Assembly (NCBI GenBank): GCA_963971535.1
Contig: CAXASK010002072.1
Span: forward strand, 89,501 to 153,500
Source: Notolepis coatsorum
Taxonomy: Eukaryota; Chordata; Actinopteri; Aulopiformes; Paralepididae
Direction: 5' to 3'
DNA length: 64,000 bases
Shown here: piece after piece, positions 31,293 through 43,700 of the stretch
How positions within the stretch are numbered: the stretch's first letter is position 1
How the letters are laid out: every line of letters starts with the position of its first letter
The notes under the pieces: generated by a model
Told to the model about the DNA's origin: nothing
Seen by the model: only the letters and a program-made list of their open reading frames with translations
Database searches by the model: none
Program-made: the position numbers and the translations under genes

Positions 31293-32132
31293 ATCACCCC
31301 TGCCCACTTTGACAACCTAGGATGGCTTAGAGTAGACGACAGAGTACAGGAACTTGCAATGGGCCTGGTCTACAAGATACACTACACGACCAAGGTACCC
31401 ATGTACATGTCAAAATACTTCCCAAAGGTCAGTGAATACCACGATCACAACACCAGAGGGAGCTCCACAAATCATGTTAAACCCAGATTCGGCTCAAACA
31501 AGGGACTAAACACGTTTCGCAATTATGCCACATCAATGTGGAACGCCCTACCCAAAGCTGTAAAGGAATGTGATTCAATACCCACTTTCAAAACCACTCT
31601 CAAAGAACACCTACGGGAGACTGCAATTCGAAACTGGCCCCTGTAAATGTCCTAACCCAATCCCCTCCAATGTACAGTAAATTACCAAGTATGGTTGTCA
31701 ATATTCCAATGTACAGTTTTGCTTGTACAGTTGTACAGTGTCCCCCACCAACCCACCCCTCCCACCCACCGAACCACCTCCAATGTACAGTCCCCCCCAC
31801 CCCCCCAACCCCACCCCACCTACCCAACCTCCTCCAATGTACAGTTTCTACATCAAATGTATATACTCTCTTTTCTGGACTCTTTTCGTATCACAAACAG
31901 TACTGTATTTGCAAATCTGGTATGTCATAAATGTATAGATGTAGCACTACTGTCTATCTGTATGTCATGTATGTCATATATGTTGTTATGATGAATTGAA
32001 AATGGGGGACCCTGATGTAAACAAGACGAAAGTCTTTCTCTGGTCTGCATCCCCTTAACAATTATTGAGCTGTACTGTACTGTACTGTACCAATTCTACA
32101 ATCTGTTAATAAAGTTTTCAATCAATCAATCA
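31293..32132 (+). mobile_element. LINE-A 3' half
   Basis: Carries about 110 codons of the LINE-A C-terminal frame (FDNLGWLRVDDRVQELAMGL to RETAIRNWPL), then the full 3' UTR and a CAAT tail. Its frame is open through this part. Confidence 0.9.
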
Positions 32133-32327
32133 AGAAGCGAAAAGAAACACATCATGTTTAGATGGGGGGATGGCGCCATCCTCAGGAAGAAAAAAAACAT
32201 GCACACACTTTGGAGACAAGAATATAATATTATAATAGTAAGCTTACTTTTACGTGAATGTCAATTTAAATTATAATTAGGGAAGGGAGGGGGTTGAAAT
32301 GTGTTTTTGTCCTGTGTTACTGTCTGT

Positions 32328-32414
32328 GAATGAATGAATTAATGAAAATTGTATTTAACAGATTGCAGAATGGGTACAAATAATACAGTACGGCTCAATA
32401 CACACAATTGTTAA
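32328..32414 (-). mobile_element. LINE-A 3' tail, ends at a TTAA
   Basis: Reverse-complement tail from a GAAT repeat to 'cacacaattgttaa'. The match stops at TTAA 32411-32414, the same LINE position as at 4586. Confidence 0.8.
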
Positions 32415-34748
32415 CACTTTGAGAGCCACTCACGGCTAAACTCGTGTTTACGATAGTTACTTTGAAAGCTACTCACAAGATTTCTCTGAATTTTTTTTTT
32501 TTTCTTTTAGCGATCTGAAATCATATTGCATCACGCGAGCCTACCCTAGCCTACCCAAGGGCCGCCGGCGATCAGATGTGAAAAAAGCACCCCCTATTGT
32601 CTCCCAGATGGTAAATCACCCTTTTGGAATGGACTCAATGAAAATGGGAAAAAAAAATATTCCAGTCCACATTTCACTTCTCACCCATGCAGCCGGAGTA
32701 CCAGAGTTCATTCAGGGGGCTCTGAGCCCCGCGGATCATGAGTTCTACTGTATACACGTTAGATCTATACACTTATCGATTTTTTCGAATGGTGATTAGG
32801 AATTGGAATATACCAGTTGGATACTGTTGTGAAGGATCAGATTAAACCGAATATGTATATTTATTTATATATATATATTTAATTGTATTTGTATATCGTT
32901 TGATATCCCCTGTATATTCCTTGTACAATATGCATTGAATATCCCCGTTTCTACTAAACAGCCCATAATAGTTTCATTCTACCATTGGACGAGAACCTGG
33001 CGCCAGGTTGCCATACCCCTAGGTCCAAGTTCAATCGTGCCGCCTAACATGTCGAGGCAACCCCCGGTTCCGCGCAGTAATATGCCGGGCGAAATACGAA
33101 TGGTACTATTTGTTCATAGCGCATATATATATGGCGCTCGTAAAGTAGAACTTTCTTTTAGTCCAGTTCTTTACCCTCCAACAGAGTGACAGACGCAAAA
33201 GCCTCCCCACGACGCACGTGCGGTGTAGTAAGGCCTACTTGGCCCAGAATAGGCATTGAGATATCGTGTAGATTAATAGTTGAATGGTCATAGTTTGGCA
33301 CCATACCGTCGAGTTGGACGTATTCTATTAAGCTAATAATAGTCTATTTATGTATGGTGCATCGTTCGGTTAGAGTTCTACAGTTATCAGTACCCCCATC
33401 GTTCCTGACGTTATCTGGACGCTTATCCAGGCTGGTCAGACCCCTAGTGGTGATTGCATCCGAGGAGCTCCGGGCCAAGAGCGACTGGACCTGTATATTG
33501 GATTACTCTACCCAGACGACGGCGAGCCTTCCCCGGCTCTTGGATTATGCTTTGTGTGCTTTGATTATTCCATGGATAAAGGCCAACACTGCAGAGTGTT
33601 GGAATTACCCCCCGGAGAGGACTCCAGGTGAGGCGGCGCTCTACACGTGAGGTCGCACCACGTCTCTCCATTGTGGACCGGCAGATACCGTTCCACAGAG
33701 GGTCCAGCTGTATTCGTCTGCGGCCCGAGGTTCTGTGGGCACCGTGTCCAAGACTTTGGATTCTCCCAAGACACCGTCGGCCAGATGGGATACCGCCAGC
33801 GGCTTCTCTAACCCCCCCCCTCCTACTGTCTTACAACCAGCGGGAACCCCCCCCCCCCCTTAGTGTATCCAGCTATAATCATTTAAGTACCATCGCTATC
33901 GTTTCCTAAATATTCCAGGTTGTATACTTACTCCCTGCGCAACCAGAGATTGGACATTCAATGTTGATTTACCTACGAATACTCATTTGCCATAAAAGTG
34001 CATATTCCATATTTCAAATCATAAATGTAATTAAGTGATCGTTGTATACACCCTTTGCTGTATTAAACTTTCGATTTGGTACATTTGTGTTGGTTCGTTT
34101 CATCAGGTGGGAAAGTGTTCATCATACTTATATCTTGTACTGGGTGGCCAGAAGTTAAAGTACATGAGGTAGTGGTATTAAATATCATATCTAACAATAC
34201 AGTCAGGGAATTGTACCCCTCAGTTACAGATACCATCTGATGTCAGGTAAGGTATCTATGTTATCAGTGTTAGGATAATCAGACTCGTTTTCATGAAGAT
34301 ATAAGCTTTTTTGTGATATGTGCTCCAGCTGTTTCACTGTAAAATCCACGAGGAAATGAAAGCAGCTATTATCCGTGCGCGCCTCAAACGTGCGTGCGTG
34401 CACGTATAGTATTGATCATCTAGCGTTTATTTGAAAATGATTCATAAATAGGCCGACAAATATCAACGTTCTGGAATATTCCAGTAAAAGGCGATTATCA
34501 CAGAATGGGCTGTTTTTCACCTCAAAACGGGTGCTTTTCAAAATGCTCTCAAACGGAAATGAAGCGATAAAAAACCAATCTGCCTTGACAACACTGACTG
34601 GAAAATGATTCTTTGATAAGCGACGGGCAGATTAGACACATAGCCATCATTTAAAACATAGATTAGGCGATATTAACGTTAACATTGGCGCCGATGGTGG
34701 CATTCAAGCACTAAGTCGTGCGCCCCCTGGTGGCACTGAAAGTGTTAA
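32411..34748 (+). mobile_element. piggyBac-type non-autonomous element carrying a solo LTR
   Basis: TTAA at both ends (32411-32414, 34745-34748), with inner inverted ends cactttgagagccac and, on the other strand, cactttcagtgccacc. TTAA duplication and CACTTT-like ends suit piggyBac elements. Without the solo LTR it would be about 930 bp. No transposase frame is visible. Confidence 0.6.
32825..34229 (+). mobile_element. Solo LTR of a BEL/Pao element
   Basis: The 1,405-bp sequence starts tgttgtgaagga and ends ctcagttaca and is flanked by an exact 5-bp duplication, gatac (32820-32824 and 34230-34234). It is a diverged relative, in the opposite orientation, of the LTRs of the BEL/Pao element at 36262-45394. 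No internal region is present, so it probably arose by recombination between two LTRs. Confidence 0.85.
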
Positions 34749-35034
34749 TTGTGCGGAAAAAAAACGTTGCGCAGTGATTGATTGATTGAAAATTTCAAGT
34801 TCTAAATGCATGAAACTGCTCTTGGTCAGTGTGTCAGATCAATATCCAAATCCAGTCCATAGCTTCATGTAAACTGAATAGAAATGGTTACTCTGGACTT
34901 TAATAAAATAATAATTAAAAGAGAATGATACAACTGAATAATATATGGTTGTAACTTAAGACTGGATTTTGTTTGCGAATTTGAAATAAGATTTGGTATT
35001 TTTCTGAGCAAAACCAAGCTATGTAGTCTACAGT
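34749..35034. other. No gene recognised
   Basis: AT-rich sequence with a short GATT repeat at 34776; nothing assignable. Confidence 0.4.
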
Positions 35035-35412
35035 ATATATCATCTATCAAATCAAATCAAATTTATTTGTAAAGCCCGAAATCACAAGGCAATGCCCCTA
35101 TGGGCTGGACAAGTCTTCTTCAACTACAACTTGCACCTTACCCTAAGTTGTACCTCATCCCATTTCTGCATTGTACTTTATACTGTATTGTACTGTAAAT
35201 TCTTTCTACTCTGTATTGTATATTGTATATATCTATATTGATGAACACTTTTGTTTACACTTGTTTACGTACTTTTGACTTTCTATTTTATACTTTATCT
35301 ATTTTTATCTAGCACACTCTCAGGAGCAAAACAGAAAAAAGCATTTCATATAAAAGTATTCTGTATTTTTGTATGACAACTAATAAAGAAACTTTAAACT
35401 TGAAACTTTAAA
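35035..35412 (+). repeat. Retroposon tails: SINE/L2-like end and a LINE 3' UTR
   Basis: 35045-35115 contains 'tcaaatttatttgtaaagcc', a common minus-strand retroposon end. 35120-35412 ends 'aataaagaaactttaaactt' with a short CTTTAAA repeat, like a LINE 3' end. Confidence 0.5.
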
Positions 35413-35452
35413 CAAGTCAAGAAGAAACATCATAATAAGTTGTTATTAATAA

Positions 35453-35571
35453 AAAATGGGGGACCCTGATGTAAACAAGACGAAAGTCTTTCTCTGGTCT
35501 GCATCCACTTAACAATTGTGTGTATTGAGCCATTCTGCAATCTGCTAATACAATTTTCAATCAATCAATCA
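35453..35571 (+). mobile_element. LINE-A 3' tail
   Basis: Short copy of the LINE-A end from 'aaaatgggggaccctgatg' to a CAAT repeat. Confidence 0.85.
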
Positions 35572-35908
35572 AACCAGACACCTGCCCAGAGATAAGAGTC
35601 AAGGTACTGTAGAGAGAAGGATATAGAGGTTGAATAAACCAGAGGCCTGACAACCCTGTTGTTACTTCCCCCCCCCCCCCCCCCCTAGAAACTGAGAAGA
35701 GACACACCCAAATCATACAGTTTCATATTAAAAATTAAATCAGCTGTGGACCTAAATGGGAAATGTAGTTTCTCACCCTTGGACCCCAGTTCATTAAAAA
35801 GGTATCTTGCTACTCTCGTTGTTTGACTCCCCATCAGGAAAAGACCAAACCCCCATTGTGGGTCTTGATTGAACTCAGTTTGAGGTTCTCCTTCTCTTCA
35901 TCCTTTAG

Positions 35909-36261
35909 GATCCTGGGCTGAAGACCTGCGTCATGGTCATGGCGTCTACACATACTCCAACAGAGACTCATATGAAGACCTGCGTCATGGTCATGGCGTC
36001 TACACAGACTCCAACAGAGACTCATATCAAGACCTGCGTCATGGTCATGGCGTCTACACATACTCCAACAGAGACTCATATGAAGACCTGCGTCATGGTC
36101 ATGGCGTCTACACATACTCCAACAGAGACTCATATGAAGACCTGCGTCATGGTCATGGCGTCTACACATACTCCAACAGAGACTCATATGAAGACCTGCG
36201 TCATGGTCATGGCGTCTACACATACTCCAACAGAGACTCATATGAAGACCTGCGTCATGGT
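35909..36261 (+). CDS. rsph1: rsph1-like MORN exon, 5' part (up to the BEL/Pao insertion)
   Basis: The exon follows a good acceptor (cttctcttcatcctttag) and opens (G)[21 protein letters not shown]. Radial spoke head protein 1 has [20 protein letters not shown] and then TYTGEWF at this point, so the match is specific. RSPH1 is a ciliary radial-spoke component built of MORN repeats. Here the unit [18 protein letters not shown] is repeated in frame. The exon is interrupted by a BEL/Pao element; the rest of it lies at 45395-45461. The gene symbol is by similarity; other MORN-repeat proteins are possible. No other exons were recognised. Confidence 0.7.
35920..36261 (+). repeat. 54-bp coding minisatellite in the MORN exon
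   Basis: Units start at 35920, 35974, 36028, 36082, 36136, 36190 and 36244 (the last cut by the BEL/Pao insertion and continued at 45395). Each encodes 18 residues, [18 protein letters not shown], with single changes (Q for E at 36028; D for Y in some). All units preserve the frame. Confidence 0.92.
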
Positions 36262-37660
36262 TGTAACTGAGGGGTACAATTCCCTGACTGTATTGATAAG
36301 TATGGTATCATTAAACCACTACCGCTTTATGTACTTTAACTACTGGCCATACAGTACACAATATCTAAATATGATGAACACTTTCCCACATATGAAATCA
36401 GGTCCACACAAATGTAACAGTCGAATATTTAATATAGCAAAAGGTATATACAATAGTTACTTATTACATTTATGATTTGAATGCACTTGTAAGGCAAATG
36501 AGTATTCGTAGGCAAATCAACACTGAATGTCCAATCTCTGGTTACGCAGGAAGCAAGTATACAACCTGGTTCTTAGGGAATTATAGCGATGGTACTTAAT
36601 GATTATAGCGGGATATACTAAAGGGGTCCTGCCGGTTGTAAGTCAGTAGGGGGGGGGGGGTTAGGAGAGCCGTCAGCTGTATCCCATCTGGCCAACGATT
36701 TCTGGGGAGAATTCAGGTACAGAACACAGTGCCCGCAGTATCTTGATCCACAGATGAATACACTTGGGCCCTCTTGTAGACGGTAGCTGTAGGCTGTAGG
36801 TCCACAACGAAGGAGAAGCGAGGCGACCTCGGTCTGGGTTGAGCGCCGTCTCACCTGGGCTCCTCTCGGGGGTAATTCCAACACTCACCGGCGTTGGCTG
36901 TTATCCGCTCCACAAATCAAAGCACCCAAAGCAAATAGATATTCCATGCCGTATAGGGCTCAGCAGTCGTCCGGGTAGGTAATCCAATGTGCAGGTCCCT
37001 TCGGTCCTCGTCTAGAACTCCTCGGATGCAAGCACCACATGTGGTCTGCCCAACCTGGTTAAGCTTCTAGATAACACGAGGAGGCGATGGGGATGCTACT
37101 CACTTTAGAACTCGATACCGCACGATGCACCATACATAATAGACTATTATTAACTTAATAGAAATACGTCCCACTCGACGGTACAGTGCCAAACTATGAC
37201 AATTCAGCTATTAATTTACACGAGGTCTCAATGCCTATTCTGGGGCCAAATAGACCATACTGCACCACACGCTGGTCGTGGGTGAGGCTTCACGTCTGTT
37301 ACTAGGTTGGAGGGTAAAGGACTAAGGGCTAAGGGTCGTCTACATTTACTTGCGCCATATTTATATGCGCAGTGAACAAATAGTACCATTCGTATTTCGG
37401 TAGCCGTATTCCTACGCGGAACCGGGGCTTGTCACGACATGTTCGTCGGCGCTATTGAACTTGACTCAAGGGGCTTGTCTGCTGGCGCCAGGTCCTTGTC
37501 CAATGAGAGAATGAACTATTATGGGCTGTAGTAGACTAAAGGGATATTCAGTGTATATGTACAAAGAATATACAAGGGATATCGAACGATATACAAATAC
37601 TATTAAATATATATCCATAAATAAATATATATATTCGGTTTAATCTGATCCTTCACAACA
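36262..37660 (-). repeat. 3' LTR of the BEL/Pao element
   Basis: About 1,399 bp, nearly identical to the 5' LTR. A purine-rich stretch (agaggcggc on the minus strand) lies just outside it on the internal side. Confidence 0.93.
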
Positions 37661-37752
37661 GCCGCCTCTAATTAGTCCCACCTAATTAGCTAAGCAGAGA
37701 CAGATTAACCGCACTGTCTACCACTCAAGGTCCGCTGTAAGGGTCAGTCAAC

Positions 37753-40700
37753 TCACAAAGTCATGGGGTCATGGTCGTCATCGATAGTGTCTGGGAGTCT
37801 TGGCAGTTCTATTAGCCTCGCCACGGGTTGTGTGTAAGTCCGCCCTTGGACGAGCACTTCAGCTGCTCGGACCTTGCCATCGGCACCGGTGATCACTTTG
37901 CTTACGCGGCCAGCCGGCCACATAGCTCTGGGTAGTGACTGGTCGATAATCATGACGACTGTTCCTTCTGTCAAATTGTCTCTCTCTTTTACCCACTTCT
38001 GGCGGGTCTGTAGAGACGGTAGGTAGTGGAGTAGGAAGCTATTCCAAAACTTGTCAGCCAGTACTTGACTGTACCTCCACATTCTTCGGCCGTTCGCTTC
38101 TTCAGGCCTGTACATTGTCTGGGGTAGCGCGGGGTCCAGCCGCCCCATCAAGAGTGTGTTGGGGGTGACTGGGTCGACATCTGCTACATCACTTGAGACG
38201 TAACCGAGGGGCTTGGAGTTCAATACTCCCTCGATCTCCGTGAGGACTGTCATTAGGACTTCTTCCGCCACAGTCTGGGCCCCAAGCACGGCGTACAGGG
38301 CTGTCTTTATGGAACGTACTTCTCGTTCCCAGGTTCCACCGAAGTGGGGTGCGTTCGGGGGATTAAACTGGAAGTCAATCTGGGATGGAGCGAGGTGGGT
38401 CTTAAGTTCTGGGCCCATAGCTTGGAAGCTCTCTCTCAGCTCTCTTTCTCCGCCTTTGAAGTTTGTCCCGTGATCAGACAACAATGTAGACGGTTTTCCT
38501 TTCCGCGATGTGAATCTTCGGAAGGCCATAAGGAATGAGTCTGTGCTCATGGTTGGAAGGAGTTCGATATGTATCGCTCTGGTGGTCATGCATTTGAATA
38601 CAATACCCCACCGCTTCTCGGTTCCTCTTCCTTTCTTTATATACAACGGGCCAAAACAGTCCATGCCTGTGGAGTGAAAGGGCTTGTCGCCGAGTCGGAG
38701 GCGACAGGGAGGTAGGTCTGCCATCCGGGGTATGCTGGGCTGCGCGCGCCACTTTCGGCAGTCTAGACAGGTTCGCTGGAAGCGCCGCACTGCTTCTCTC
38801 CCTTGAAGTATCCAATAGCGACGTCTGATCTCCGCGAAGACTCTCTCTGCTCCTGCGTGGTGCACATCCTCGTCGTATTTCTTTATGATCAGCTCTGTGA
38901 CCTTGTGTCGGCTGTTCAAGACTATCGGGTACTTAACGTCATCCGGTAGGTCGGGGGCTCTCCGCAGACGACCACCCACTCTGATGAGATTATGGGCGTC
39001 GCTCTCGGGTGCCAGGTGGAGCAGTCTGCTGTCTGATGGGACGGGCTTTCCTCCCTGTAGACAGTCTAGCTCGTCGGGGAACGAGTCTCTCTGGGCTCGT
39101 TGTAGTAGAAGAAGTTCTGCTTCTTCGTAGTCAGCTGCTGAAATGTCAGTGGTGGGCTGAATCTCTGGGTGGTGCCACAGGAATGTCTTTAGCTGCGCAC
39201 TCTGTAGGGTGAGGCAATCATCTATGTTGGGGTCTGTGGAGGCGACTGTGCTCAATCCACAGAACATAGGTTTCTTGTTTTCAGCCTCCTCTTTACTCGC
39301 CTCCCGTGGGGTGGGCGTAGGCCACTCTTCTTCCGGGAGCTTGAGAAACTCTGGTCCGTCACTGTAGATGTTGTGACGGGTGAGGTCATCTAGGGACATT
39401 CCCCGGGTGATGACGTCAGCTGGGTTGTGTTTGGTGTCCACATACCGCCAGCTCGCTGCTTCTGTTAACTCTTGAATCTCTGTGACTCTGACTCCCACGA
39501 AGACCTTGTATCTGCATGAATCAGACCTGATCCATGTGAGTACTGTCGTGGAGTCTGACCACAAGATTGTTCTTTGCACCGGAATGGTGAGTTCACGTTG
39601 GATTAACGTGGCTAGATGCGCTCCTGCTAGGGCTGCGCAGAGCTCTAGACGCGGGATAGATTGTTGCTTTCGTGGGGCTATTCTTGAGCGAGCCAGGATG
39701 AAAGCAGTGTGTATCTCTCCTCCCTTCTCTTGGGCACGCAAATAGGCCACCGATCCATAGGCTACTTCAGAGGCGTCGCTGAAGACGTGTAGATCCATCT
39801 TGCATGTCTCTGGCCTCACTGTGGGTGGGAAGTAGCTGCGGCGTATATTGACGCCTGGGAGTGAGCGGAGTTCCGTCTCCCACTCTCTCCATGTGGAGGC
39901 AAGGTGTGCGGGTATTGGGTCGTCCCAGCCCTGGTCCTTGTCCCATAGTGCTCGTACAATCATCTTTGCCCTGGTGGTGTAAGGTAGAATACATCCCAAC
40001 GGGTCATATTGTCTGGCGAGTGTTCTGTACACACTCCGTCTGGTGGTCGGTATTGCCGTCGACCTTCCCTGCTCCGTGGTCAGGGGTTTGTGTCTATAGT
40101 GGAGCGAGTCTGTTTTGAAGCGCCAGACTAGTCCTAGTGTCATTTCTTGGGCTTCTCCTGGGATGGTCGCCATCCAGGTCTCGCTACTGGCGGCCTTGTC
40201 CGCGGGGGAGAGGCTGCGCAATACTTGCGGGTCGCTGCTGGCCCACTGCCTGAGATCAAAGCCGCCTTTGATCAGGGAGGCGCGTAGCTTGAGTAGGAGA
40301 GCCTCGGCTTCTTCTTGAGTCGAAACGCTTTGTAAACAGTTGTCCACGTAGAAACTGTTCTTCACACTGTGTCGGACCTCTTCATCTGCTGCTGGGTCCT
40401 CTGCGACGTGTTTCTGTAGTGCAAATGTAGCACAGCATGGGCTGCATGTGGTTCCGAAAGGGAGGACTCCCCATTGATAGATGGCTGGGTGCTCATCTCC
40501 GATCCTCTCTCTCCATAGGAACCGCAGCAGGGGCTTATCCTCCTCCACTAGTCTCACCTGCAGGAACATCCCTTTGATATCCCCGCTGATAGCCACCTTG
40601 TCCTGGCGGAAGCGTAGTAGCACGCCTAGTAGAGAGGGGCCGAGTGTGGGGCCGGGCAAGAGCTCTTTATTCAGATTTTGGGATCCGATCTGGTAGCTGC

Positions 40701-43700
40701 AGTTAAACACAATGCGATCCTTGCCGTTGTGGTGGACCTTGTGGTGCGGCACGTACCATGATTCGGTCGTCTGATCGGCCTCTTTAATGTCAATCTTCGT
40801 TACGTGTCCCGCTGTGATTAGCTTCTCAATCTCAGCGCGGTACACACTCTCTTGAGCGGGGTCTTTGGCTAGGCGCCGCTCTGTGTTCAATAGATACCGC
40901 TCCGTAGCTTCTTTTGTGGCGTGAAAGGTGGGCATTCCCTCTCGCCTCAGGAGTGGAGTTGCGTATCTCATCACTCCGCTGACTGTGACTCTCTTTGTCC
41001 CTTGCTCGAGGAGGTTTATGGCGTAAATGTCTTCTTTAGAACGAATATCTTTCTTTTCGTTCTTAAAGGGCATTGTCTCTAGTGTCCATAGCCTCTCGAC
41101 ATGCTGCAGGAGAGTGGTGTCTTCTTCTGTCACTCTGGAGTGGAGGCAGCTAGTGGCTGCTGTTCGGTTAAGAGATTTAGCGAGGGGACCTTGTAATGTC
41201 CATCCTAGGCGGGTCTCGACTGCTGCTGGACAGCCTCTGGGTCCTGTATGGACCCGGTCTATCGGGACTATGAGGTCTGCATGGTCGGAGCCTATCAGCA
41301 GGGTCGGGGTGGCGCCGTCTATGAGCGGGATAGGTAGTTGACGCAGGTGCACATATTTATCCATCAGTTTGGCGATGGGGTAGGTGTACTGTGATAGTCC
41401 TATTTCTTGGCTGGTGAAAGCATTCGCAATCCTATACCGTCTCTCTGGCTGCCCGCTTGCTGCGATAGTGAAGGAGACATTCTCGCCTTTTATCGTCTTT
41501 AGATCTCTTCTTATTGTCCGAATCGTCATCTGGTTCTCGCTCCCCCGCAGTCCCAGCTGGGCCGCAGCGGATGCGAGGAGAAGGGTCTTCTCTGACCCGT
41601 CATCAAGGACGGCGTAAGTGTCCATGACTGTATCTTGGTAGCTCAATGTTACACGGACCACCTTTAAGAGCACCTGGGCGCCGCTGCTGCTGGCGGGGTC
41701 AATGTACATGACACTTGCCTTTGTGCTGCTCGATGGTGCATGCTTTCTTCTGTTACTGTCGTGCAGGACATCTAGGTGGGCTCCGTCACACCGACTGCAC
41801 CTCTTCTTTAGGCGGCACTCGGCTGCCATGTGACTGCGCGCACATCGGTAACAGCGCCTGTTGGACTTTATCCAGTGACTCACTTCTTCTGCATTCATCT
41901 TCTTAAATAGGTCGCATTGTGACAGCCAGTGTTCCTTCTCGCAGTACGGGCACACCATCTTCCACTTCTCTTTCTTCGAGGGGGTACTGTGGTTCTTACT
42001 GCTCGGTACTGATTCTGATTGGTGCATGACAGTCACCGATCTTCTTCCATCGTTTACTCTCCTAGGTCCCTCTCGGGAGCTTGGTGTGCTCCGCACGAAC
42101 GTATCCAATCGTAGGCTGCTGACTTCTCTCGCCAGGAAGTCGGCTAGGTCTAGGAGGGATGGTTCGGGACCGTTAGGATCACGGTGGTCTCTTTGCCGCC
42201 TAAAGCGCTCTTGTCTGGCGGGCGGCAGCTTCTCTAAAATCCTCTCGACGTTAGAGTTGGCGTATAGCTCGTGCATACCCTTTTCTCGTTGCGCTCCCAG
42301 CATCCCTACCAGGGACTGCACTTTTATAGACAGGTCGTCTAGTGAGCGATTGTCTGTTGCTGGGGGTAGGCGGTCAATATGCCTTATCTCTTGGATTACG
42401 TAATCCCATATACGTCCATATCTCTGGTCCAGCGCTGCTAGGGCCGCGGTGTATGGGGTCGTAGAGGTGGCATAGGCTAGCGCTATATTGTGCGCTCGGG
42501 GTACTTTCAGGTGCTTCAGTAATATTGCATACTTGTGGCGTTCATCAGCGACATCCACCATCATTGTCTCTAAGCACATCCGGAGCTCCGTGTACTGTGC
42601 TCGATTCTCATGGGTGAAGTCTGGAAACGTCGGTGTGCCAATGTATGACGCCGTGGATGGCTGGCACATCGGTGAGCGTTGGGAGAGAGGCCTCCTAGGC
42701 GAGTCTCCTCTTGCGCCTCTCTGTGGGCTGGTACCGGCAGGGTACCATGGCCCGCTGGTCCAGGTGCTGTTCCTCGGGGCTGGTCGTGCGTCATGCTCAC
42801 CCGTGAATAGAGTCGGGGGTCTGTAGCGCAGCGCCGCGGGGGTATAGCCTGGGCTGTACTGGACCTCCTGGTCCGGTGGAGTACTGTGCTGTCGTCGGGC
42901 TTGGTTCTCCTCCTCTCCCTCTTCTTCTTCTGTCAGGTCCTCTAGATCCTGTAGTCGTTTATTTAGCCTCTCCGCAGTGTATGCTGCTCCTTCCTTGTAG
43001 CTGGGTCTCGCTTGGACCGGTCGGGGAAGGGGGTCTGCGGGGGGTATGGGCTCTCTCTGGTGGTCAAGTTCAGGGTCGCTTGGTCGGTTAGGGGAGGCTG
43101 CCCTTGACTGTTGTCTCGACGAGGCCCTTGAACCCCTGGCGGAGGGAGAGGGTGTTGCCTTGGTGATCAGCTGCTCCATTAGTTGCGCTTGTAACTTGTC
43201 GCGCTCGGCTTCGCGCTTGGTGAGGTCCGCCTCTCGTTTGGCACCGGCAGCGGCACGCTGGGTGTCTGCTCGGTCTCTTGCCATATTCTCTTCCGTCTGA
43301 AGGCGTTTCATCTCCAGACGTATGCGCTCTTCGTCGCTCCGTTGCTGCGCTTGAATGCGTTCTCTTTCCAGAGTAGAATGTTCGCGCTCACTAAGCGTCT
43401 GCGCTTGGAGCCGGTCGCGCTCTGTGGCTGCTGCTAGGCTGGCGAGGAACGCCTTTGCCAGCATCTTGTCCGCTTCGCTGGGAGAAGGCGCTGGTTGGGG
43501 TGACCCGCTCCTGGCAGTGCCCGTGGGAGATGCGCTCTCCTGCGGGGAGTCCTGGAGCTCTATCTCCTCGGTGCTCTCCTCTTCTTCTACCGTGCAGAGT
43601 TCTCTCTCTGTAGGGTTGTCTTCCTCCCGGAGCTGGTCGGGAACTACTTCTTCGGTATTGGCGGGGGGTAAAAGCATGTCAGTTCCCTCCTGGTCCCCAC

